Shown piece after piece: positions 8,790 to 15,246 of a stretch of DNA of 64,000 nucleotides. The DNA is from Fibrobacter sp. (GTDB taxonomy: Bacteria; Fibrobacterota; Fibrobacteria; Fibrobacterales; Fibrobacteraceae): contig JAKSIC010000009.1 of assembly GCA_024399015.1 (NCBI GenBank), positions 55,216 to 119,215 of the forward strand, read 5' to 3'. The number at the start of each line of letters is the position of its first letter. The first letter of the stretch is position 1. The notes under the pieces are model-generated. The model was not told the origin of the DNA, made no database searches, and saw nothing but the letters and a program-made list of their open reading frames with translations. The position numbers and the translations under genes were made by a program.

Positions 8790-9622
8790 TTCTTTTTCTC
8801 CTGAAGCGGTTTCGTGAATGCCAACGGGAAAAGCTGGACGTTTAACTGGAACACGGTGTTGTCACCGGAACCTTCCTGAGATAAACGTAGTAAATCCGAA
8901 CGAAATTCTTCAATCTTTTCACGAATTAGCTGGATATCATCCATATTAAACGTCATGGTGACCGTGCTAATGTCGCGAAGGAAGGGTGCATGACGTTCCA
9001 GGGACTCGCCGGCAAGGGCGATGGTATCCTTCTGGAACTGACGGACCGCTGCAGAGCGCCAGTTTCCACCGGTGCTGACGAACGTATCGTTCACCTTCCA
9101 GAAACCTTCGCGGTCCGTAGAAATCATGTTAAGTTCATGTAGCAATTCAACTGCAGCCTTAGCCTCTTCCACAGTGATCTGGGGAGTGCAGCTTTCAGCA
9201 AGACCCTGATAATCGTCCTTGAACTTGCAAATGCCGATAATGGAACGAATTGCATTGTAGTACCAGTGACGGTAGAATTCCAGTTCCTTCTTGGCCAGGT
9301 ATTTCAGGGAAACGCCCTTGAGGGACTGCATCTTTTCGTAGTGCTGCAGAGCATCGGCGTCGGTCTTGGAACGGCCAAAGAGAACCATTTCGGTCCAGTA
9401 GGCGGTTTCCTTTTCGCCAAGTTCAAAAAATTCTGCGGTGGGCTTGATAAAATTGGTGGACAGGTGAATCTTACCCTGGGACATTCTCAACAAGTTGCCC
9501 GGGTCTGCACCGATTTTCATAGCCATGTAACGCCAAGAAATAATAGACTTTCTCTGTTTAAAGTCATCAAATGCGTCTCTAAGCCATTCACGGTAATCGG
9601 TATATTCAAAAATCTGCTTCAT
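8786..9622 (-). CDS. TIGR02147 family (DUF4423) protein, probable transcriptional regulator
   Basis: 278 residues, matching the TIGR02147 family, a large paralogous family in Fibrobacter: N-terminal FEYTDYREWLRDAF, then a helix-turn-helix-like segment (SWRYMAMKIGADPGNLLRMSQGK split at ~30-52), F-F-E-L-G-E-K-E-T-A-Y-W, and the family's C-terminal half. Function is not proven for the family; the HTH-like N-terminus suggests DNA binding. It is translationally coupled to the lipoprotein downstream, which it may control. Start ATG with GGTGGT just upstream. Confidence 0.85.
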   Translation of the reverse strand: MKQIFEYTDYREWLRDAFDDFKQRKSIISWRYMAMKIGADPGNLLRMSQGKIHLSTNFIKPTAEFFELGEKETAYWTEMVLFGRSKTDADALQHYEKMQSLKGVSLKYLAKKELEFYRHWYYNAIRSIIGICKFKDDYQGLAESCTPQITVEEAKAAVELLHELNMISTDREGFWKVNDTFVSTGGNWRSAAVRQFQKDTIALAGESLERHAPFLRDISTVTMTFNMDDIQLIREKIEEFRSDLLRLSQEGSGDNTVFQLNVQLFPLAFTKPLQEKKK

Positions 9623-9668
9623 ACCACCAAAAATAAGTCGTAACTTATTGTAAACACAGCGGTTAGGG

Positions 9669-10085
9669 CTAATCTCCGTTGTTGAACTTTACAACAACGT
9701 CTCCCTGTTCATCGCAGGTCGCATACCACCTGCACTCGGGTTGATTAGCCAGGCTCAAATCCTCGCAAACCCCGTTAAATTCAAGGATTTCGGCATTTTC
9801 GGCAGTGCGGCCAAACACTACATCGTAGGCCAGATTTTCCACCTTGGAGGCCTGAACGGGCTTCTCTGACATCAGACGGCTGGTGATTTTTATCACACAC
9901 AAGTCCTTGTTGGTCATAGAGTTCTCGTCCTGACCAGGGGCTGCGGTCCAATGAATTTGCAGGGGGCGGTATTCCACCTCAGGCTGTCTTTGGGCACACC
10001 CCGATAAACAGCAAATGCCGACAACCAGCAAGGCTGCCGACATCAAGCTCCAAAGGTTCACGTTTAAGCGATCCCCTTGATTCAT
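9669..10085 (-). CDS. Small lipoprotein of unknown function
   Basis: 138 residues from the ATG at 10085, which is 4 bases after the diguanylate cyclase stop. A longer in-frame extension to 10196 is rejected because the signal peptide and lipobox (L-S-G-C, Cys30) begin only from 10085. The mature part has several Cys residues (LCVIK, NGVCEDL, ECRWYATC) that could form disulfides. No family recognised. Its coupling to the cyclase suggests a shared signalling or envelope role. Confidence 0.7.
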   Translation of the reverse strand: MNQGDRLNVNLWSLMSAALLVVGICCLSGCAQRQPEVEYRPLQIHWTAAPGQDENSMTNKDLCVIKITSRLMSEKPVQASKVENLAYDVVFGRTAENAEILEFNGVCEDLSLANQPECRWYATCDEQGDVVVKFNNGD

Positions 10086-10089
10086 AGGA

Positions 10090-11418
10090 TTAGTGAGTCC
10101 GCTTGAAAGTAGCGCTTGTAACGCGGTTACGGCCATTTTCCTTGGAGGAGTAGAGGGCCTTGTCAGCACGTTCGAAGAGGCGCTTGGGATCTTCACCGGC
10201 GATCATTTCAGCAATACCGAAGGAGCAAGTCACCTTCTGCTGCTTGATCAGTTCGCCATTTTCAATTGCCATACGAAGCTTTTCTGCCAGGAATTGGGCG
10301 TTCTGGATAGGCGTGTCTCCGCACAGAATCACGAATTCTTCGCCACCCCAACGAACCAGGGCGTCAGTATTACGGATCTTACCCTGAATAAGCTTGGTCA
10401 AGTTCACAAGGACTTCGTCGCCGACGTTGTGGCCGTAGGAGTCGTTGATCTGCTTGAAGTGGTCGATGTCCAAAATCACGAAGGAAACAGGGCTGCCGTT
10501 CTTGCTCAGGTTTTCCTGTTCACGCATAAGGATGCTGCTGAAGCCTGCACGGTTCAAGCAACCTGTAAGCGGGTCTTCCTTACTGGACTTTTCATATTCA
10601 CTCTTTTCAATTTCAAGAGCCAGCAAGTTCTTTTCAAGTTCTTCACGCTTCTTCTTGTTGGCGGCGCGTTCACGGCTATAGTCAAAGAAGCGGATGATCA
10701 AGATGATAAGGAAGGTGACAAACCACATGGCCACAAGGGAAGTAACCAGCTTTTCCTTAGCAATCTTCTTACCCTTGAAGCAGAATCCCTTGATTTCCAA
10801 GGTGCCGTAGCCAAGCGGAGCATTGGTACCAGTCTGGATTTCAATCAACGGAATATTGCTCAAGTCAACATGAGCCTTGTGCACGTTGATTTCGTTCTGA
10901 GCGACCCACCAGCCAGCAACGCGGAATTCCTTGGGAACGAACACTGCCGGATAGGTTTCTTCCAAGGGGAAGAATTCAATTTCGTTGAACTTGAGGGAAG
11001 ATTCGTCGCCTGCACGGTAAAGGGTGCTATCATAGCCACGCATGTAGAGACGGACCGTTCCTTCGCCACGGGGCTTCACCCACACGAAGATACTGTCGTA
11101 CTTGGAAAGGTCCCTACCGCGGGTCTTGCCGTCGCCAAGGAAGATCTTGACACCGACATAGGGATAGGCGTAACCTTCACGAAGTTCATAGTCCACCACA
11201 ATGGAGGAGTCCGTACGGGTCAACTGGACGGCGGAGGTACCACCATCGGCAGAGTCCGTTTCTGCAATGACATAAGGATAGTCAGACAGATAAAGCGGAT
11301 CGATGACGTCCAAACCATTCTGGTACGCAAAAAGGGCTATGACTGTAACAGCCAAGAGCACGAAGATCAGGATATTCATCCTGAACAGGGCGTAGAGTTT
11401 CTCTAAAATCTTAGACAT
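10090..11418 (-). CDS. Membrane diguanylate cyclase (GGDEF) with a periplasmic sensor region
   Basis: Makes cyclic di-GMP from GTP. 442 residues: TM helix ~14-31, a periplasmic region ~40-220, TM helix ~225-243, a coiled coil ~246-280 and a GGDEF domain ~280-440. The active-site motif is GGEEF at 358-362, and RNTD at 349-352, five residues before it, is an intact inhibitory I-site. The periplasmic region is rich in beta-strand (DSIFVWVKPRGEGTVRLYMR; TLEIKGFCFKG) and resembles galactose-binding-like beta-sandwiches, so it may sense a carbohydrate; that is inference. Confidence 0.9.
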   Translation of the reverse strand: MSKILEKLYALFRMNILIFVLLAVTVIALFAYQNGLDVIDPLYLSDYPYVIAETDSADGGTSAVQLTRTDSSIVVDYELREGYAYPYVGVKIFLGDGKTRGRDLSKYDSIFVWVKPRGEGTVRLYMRGYDSTLYRAGDESSLKFNEIEFFPLEETYPAVFVPKEFRVAGWWVAQNEINVHKAHVDLSNIPLIEIQTGTNAPLGYGTLEIKGFCFKGKKIAKEKLVTSLVAMWFVTFLIILIIRFFDYSRERAANKKKREELEKNLLALEIEKSEYEKSSKEDPLTGCLNRAGFSSILMREQENLSKNGSPVSFVILDIDHFKQINDSYGHNVGDEVLVNLTKLIQGKIRNTDALVRWGGEEFVILCGDTPIQNAQFLAEKLRMAIENGELIKQQKVTCSFGIAEMIAGEDPKRLFERADKALYSSKENGRNRVTSATFKRTH

Positions 11419-11479
11419 AGGTCAACAACCAATAAATACTTTTGATTTAATATATAAAATTAAGCCTAGAAACAACCCC

Positions 11480-12577
11480 TTAACGGGACATCCAACGGCC
11501 CAAACGACCGATAATCGGCCTCAAAGTGTTAGCCAAATCAACCTGGGAACGTTCACAGGGATGGCCATGGAGGGCTGTATTTTCCGTTCTGACCTCCACA
11601 AATTCCAAATCATTGTGGCCAGCAGCCTTTTCTGCGTCAAAAACAGCCTTTACGGTGGGGGTCAAGTCGTCATTCGGCCAAATCTTGGTAGAAACCAGGA
11701 GGAACTTGACACCAGGATGAGCAGTGCGCAGCTTCTGGAGGAGTTCTGCATAGGTCTTCTTGAAGGCGGCCTTGTCACCATAGGGAGCATTACCCTGGAA
11801 ATCGTTGATACCTAGGAACACCACGACAACCTGGGGGTGGAAATCATCCAAGTTCCACATCAGCTTGGTGGAGTCCACACCCTGGCCTAAATCGGAAGGA
11901 GCTTCGCCAGGAACGGTGTACTGGTACAAACGAGGAACCAACCATTCCGGAACAATATTGTCATAGTTACGGACAACACCACGACCACTAAAAGCGTTCA
12001 CCTGGTAATCGGCCTTGTAGCTGTCAGCCAGCAGGAAGGCATAGCTCTTGGAGGCGTTGGTTGCAATGAACACATGGTCATCGGGATCGCCAATCTGGCC
12101 TTCTACGCCATAGCCTACAGTGAAGGAGTCGCCAATAAATTCAATGCGGCGGTTAGAGGACTTGGGCGGGGCCATAAACTTTCCGTTTGCATCCAGGGAA
12201 ATGCCATAGACCTTGGCTCCGCCCGGATTACTTTCACTGACCTTGATCAAACGGTAGCGATGAGATTCCCCATCACCAGCAACCTTCACCTTCTGAACAG
12301 AGCGGGAGTCAGTCACAAAGACAGCAATCTGCTTGCCATCCTGATCAACGCGCCAACGGGCCTGTCCCTCAATATCAAGTTCCAGGGAGCTTGCCACGGC
12401 ATTGAACTGGATCATTGCCGCAGGGGCACTTGTTCTACTATAGGAATCCGTGTGTTCCCAACGACCATTAAAGGAAAACTGTTCTGTATGCACACCCATT
12501 GGACTTGCTCCAAAAGAAATTGAAGAAAAGATGGCGCAGGCCATCAAAACTGAATGAAAAATCCCTGTCCCTTTCAT
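11480..12577 (-). CDS. Carbohydrate esterase family 2-type acetyl esterase
   Basis: Secreted deacetylase for acetylated xylan or other hemicellulose. 365 residues: signal peptide ~1-23, an N-terminal jelly-roll domain ~25-140, then an SGNH hydrolase domain. The nucleophile Ser151 lies in GDSFTVGYG, block III is GIND at 256-259, and the C-terminal catalytic His is in H-G-H-P (about 337-340), as in CE2 enzymes. No C-terminal T9SS-like domain is present. It stands divergently from the cytochrome gene and 61 bases before the diguanylate cyclase. Confidence 0.88.
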   Translation of the reverse strand: MKGTGIFHSVLMACAIFSSISFGASPMGVHTEQFSFNGRWEHTDSYSRTSAPAAMIQFNAVASSLELDIEGQARWRVDQDGKQIAVFVTDSRSVQKVKVAGDGESHRYRLIKVSESNPGGAKVYGISLDANGKFMAPPKSSNRRIEFIGDSFTVGYGVEGQIGDPDDHVFIATNASKSYAFLLADSYKADYQVNAFSGRGVVRNYDNIVPEWLVPRLYQYTVPGEAPSDLGQGVDSTKLMWNLDDFHPQVVVVFLGINDFQGNAPYGDKAAFKKTYAELLQKLRTAHPGVKFLLVSTKIWPNDDLTPTVKAVFDAEKAAGHNDLEFVEVRTENTALHGHPCERSQVDLANTLRPIIGRLGRWMSR

Positions 12578-12633
12578 AGTTGGAATAATAGAAAAGCTTT
12601 GCGTTAACTTGTATTTTACAAAAGACTTTCTAC

Positions 12634-12639
12634 ATTATA
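12634..12639 (-). promoter_or_regulatory. Candidate -10 element of the esterase gene
   Basis: A perfect TATAAT on the minus strand lies in the 65-bp divergent region between the esterase (start 12577) and the cytochrome gene (start 12643). No convincing -35 box accompanies it. On the plus strand TTGTAT-18 bp-CATTAT also reads as a weak promoter ending only 4-6 bases before the cytochrome ATG. Confidence 0.3.
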
Positions 12640-12642
12640 AAC

Positions 12643-13128
12643 ATGGCATTTAAGGGTTTTCATCTGTTCGGAGTAATACCGCTGGCAGCATACGGATTGC
12701 TGCTGGGAGTTTCTTCATTTGCAGACGATCCCGCAACCCAAAACGTTGTTGAAAATTCTCCCAAGTTGGACGCTCCCGCGCCGGGTTCCGAAGGGGACAC
12801 CCTAACAAAGGAAGATGCCCGCATGGCCCTCCTTATATACAAACTATTGGATAAGGACGGAAAGTTCAAGAATGCAAATCTTGAACGTGGGGAAAAACTA
12901 TTCTACCAAAACTGCAGGCCCTGTCATGGTGAAGATGGCCGCAGAATGAATCTAGGCGGAACTCTGGCAAATCCCATCTACATGGGAGAACGCGCCCGAA
13001 ACGATTTGCCCACGTTCTGGTACCAAATGAATTTTGGAGACGATGTTCGCGGTATGGAAGCATACTACGATGAATTCACCGTCGACGAAATGGTGGACAT
13101 CGCCGCCCACGCACAAACGTTTGAATAA
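12643..13128 (+). CDS. Small monohaem c-type cytochrome
   Basis: 161 residues: signal peptide ~1-27, a Ser/Pro/Glu-rich linker to ~55, then a class I cytochrome c-like domain with the haem motif CRPCH at 91-95 in a Q-N-C-R-P-C-H-G-E-D-G context. Met129 or Met138 could be the sixth ligand. The domain is about 85 residues, typical of small electron carriers. It is a single gene with no oxidase or cytochrome biogenesis genes nearby in this window; dsbD at 59336 could supply thiols for haem attachment. Partner unknown. Confidence 0.85.
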   Translation: MAFKGFHLFGVIPLAAYGLLLGVSSFADDPATQNVVENSPKLDAPAPGSEGDTLTKEDARMALLIYKLLDKDGKFKNANLERGEKLFYQNCRPCHGEDGRRMNLGGTLANPIYMGERARNDLPTFWYQMNFGDDVRGMEAYYDEFTVDEMVDIAAHAQTFE

Positions 13129-13228
13129 TAGATGCAGAGAGGCTACTGCCCCGTCCACAAAATGGATAATTCTCAAAACCTAGGGAAATCCAAGCAGAAC
13201 TAATATGTTGGCGGGGGATAAACCGTAA

Positions 13229-13305
13229 GGGGGCAGCGGCCCCCTCTCGGCAAGGAACTTTGCAGAGCAAAATTCCAGCAGGGGTTTAGGGGGTGTAACC
13301 CCCTA
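13229..13305. repeat. Two GC-rich inverted repeats in the 13129-13309 spacer
   Basis: GGGGGC-AGCG-GCCCCC (about 13229-13244) and TAGGGGG-TGTAA-CCCCCTA (about 13287-13305) are strong hairpins separated by 42 bases. The second is 5 bases past the end of the 13310-15193 gene. Neither has a clear T-run, so they may be REP-like elements or 3'-end stabilisers rather than classic terminators. Confidence 0.55.
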
Positions 13306-13309
13306 CATC

Positions 13310-15193
13310 TTATAACGTAGTTTTACCGAGGACCTTGACTTCCTGGATAAAGTTCAAGTCAAGGCTTTCCTTTTCTTCCTTACCATAAACTTGAATTTCA
13401 AGCATCTGGGGAGACTTGGCAAGCTTTAGCGCATGGACATAGAAAATAATTTCCGATTCCTTTGCACCACGCTTATTGGGATCCTTGATCTTGGCGCCCA
13501 CGAGAGTTCCTACGGTCTTTGCGTAACGAAGGACCTTGACCAAGTCAAAGGTGCTGAGTTTCTGGTAATTGCTGCCATACTTTGTAGAATTCAATGCAGT
13601 CTGCAAAGTATTCTCGTCAGCTTCGTCCTTCAGTTCATAGTCGGTGGACTTGGATTCCGGCCATGCAGCCACAAAATCCTTGCGCCATTCTTCAGAAGGA
13701 GCTGCCAAGCGGTTCGCAGTATTACGTTCCACATACGGACAGAAACCGAAACTTTCCAGAATTTCAAAGACGCGAGCTTCGCACTCCGGCTTCAAAATGA
13801 AACCGTAGTTGGGAATATATTCCTCGGTAAATTCAAGGAACTGGGTGAAGTGAGAAAGATCGGCAAGAACCTTCACATCTTCAATCTTCAAAAGACGAAC
13901 CGTCTGAACCTTGGCTCCATAGTAGGAGGCATTCCATTCGTTAATGGAAGATGCAACATTTTCAGGAGGCTTGATCCAAGATTTGAAATGCTCAATTTCA
14001 GATTCCGGAAGACCACACTTCAGGCCGCTAACATAGGATTCCTTGTCCAGCGTAAAGCGAAGGAACAGTTCGTCGTTTTCCACCTTGGACAAGCAAGCCA
14101 ACGTAAAGAGAACACGGGGAGAAGTTCCGGTGGATGCAATCAGTTCGTAGTTCGGCAAGCAGGAAATGTTCTGCTCCGGAACAGGGGCAATTGCCTTGGA
14201 CACCCATTCTGAACCAGACTGGGAAAGGGCAACGGCAGAAATCTTACCATGGTCCATCTGGAAATTCACCAGACCAAGCAACCAAAGTTCACGAAGAGGA
14301 CGGGGCAAGTAATCCCAGGCCATGTCCTTGTTCTTTTCCGGCAATCTTGCGGTAGGATCCAACACCCACAACAAATAGGATGCATCGATTACAGACTTCG
14401 GCTGTGCAAGTTCACTTAACAACTGGGCGCAATGTGCACGGTCGCCACGGAAGCGTTCCTTGAGCCACCAGGTCACCACATCCTGATGCAGGCGGAATCC
14501 GTTCTTTCGAATATAGTCCAGGGACTTTTCCGACGGCACCAAAAAGGAATCTTCCAATTCCAGCCATTCGTTAGCAACGAAGAAATTGAAAATGAGAGAA
14601 AGTTCATTTTCTGCAGCACGTTCGGAAATCTGCTTTGCTGTTGCAAAGGAGTCTGCACAAATCTGGTAGCTGCGGCGATGAATGGTATTGTTGGAATTGA
14701 CCTTCAATTCCTTTCGCATGGCATAGGAAAGAACAAGACAGATATGCCAGTCAATAAGATTCTGGAAAGAAGCAAAGCCAATGTTGTTCTGCAATTCCAC
14801 TTCGGGCTGAATATCAAAACAGCCCATGAAGTCAGCAAAACCAAAATACAAGTTAGCGGAAGCTGTCGTTCCACGCCACAAAACGTAGTCACGGCACATG
14901 TTCAGCAGGAAGGACTGAAGATCGCGATTCTTGCTTACAGGAACGGTCAAGCGCAGTTCATTGAATGTGAGACCGCGAGAGCCACTATGATAAATCAGGT
15001 TGAGGCAACGACGCTGCCAGGATTCCATCTTGGAAAAAAGTTCAACCACACGTTTCTTATCAGAATAATAAGAAAGTACTTCCGATTGAATCAATGCGTT
15101 ATTAAGCAGACCTTTTGGTCCAAAAGCCTTCACGTGCGCAGCACGAAGCAAAGGCTTAGACATTCCATCAAAAAACGTATTTAAATTAACCAT
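13310..15193 (-). CDS. Helicase-associated domain protein (XPB/Helicase_C_3-like), no helicase motifs
   Basis: 627 residues from the ATG at 15193 (the frame stays open to 15217 but M-V-N-L-N is the likelier start). N-terminal half is helical, with winged-helix-like stretches. From ~345 (CLPNYELIASTGTSPRVLFT ... FLRFTLDKESYVSGLKCG) it matches the Helicase_C_3/XPB-like pattern, including the segment resembling S-I-N-E-W. There are no Walker motifs. It follows the DinG-type helicase gene by ~53 bases, so it may be a DNA-binding partner of that enzyme; inference. Confidence 0.65.
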   Translation of the reverse strand: MVNLNTFFDGMSKPLLRAAHVKAFGPKGLLNNALIQSEVLSYYSDKKRVVELFSKMESWQRRCLNLIYHSGSRGLTFNELRLTVPVSKNRDLQSFLLNMCRDYVLWRGTTASANLYFGFADFMGCFDIQPEVELQNNIGFASFQNLIDWHICLVLSYAMRKELKVNSNNTIHRRSYQICADSFATAKQISERAAENELSLIFNFFVANEWLELEDSFLVPSEKSLDYIRKNGFRLHQDVVTWWLKERFRGDRAHCAQLLSELAQPKSVIDASYLLWVLDPTARLPEKNKDMAWDYLPRPLRELWLLGLVNFQMDHGKISAVALSQSGSEWVSKAIAPVPEQNISCLPNYELIASTGTSPRVLFTLACLSKVENDELFLRFTLDKESYVSGLKCGLPESEIEHFKSWIKPPENVASSINEWNASYYGAKVQTVRLLKIEDVKVLADLSHFTQFLEFTEEYIPNYGFILKPECEARVFEILESFGFCPYVERNTANRLAAPSEEWRKDFVAAWPESKSTDYELKDEADENTLQTALNSTKYGSNYQKLSTFDLVKVLRYAKTVGTLVGAKIKDPNKRGAKESEIIFYVHALKLAKSPQMLEIQVYGKEEKESLDLNFIQEVKVLGKTTL

Positions 15194-15196
15194 GTA

Positions 15197-15214
15197 GCAC
15201 CCTGAATAGGGTGC
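15197..15214 (-). promoter_or_regulatory. Hairpin covering the ribosome-binding region of the 13310-15193 gene
   Basis: Perfect 6-bp stem GCACCC-TATTCA-GGGTGC on the minus strand, ending 3 bases before the ATG at 15193. The only SD-like sequence, AGGGTG, is inside the 3' arm, so the fold would hide it. There is no U-tract, so it is not an ordinary terminator for the upstream helicase gene. Confidence 0.5.
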
Positions 15215-15246
15215 CAAATGTAGTAAAAATATATCAGAGACTCAAG

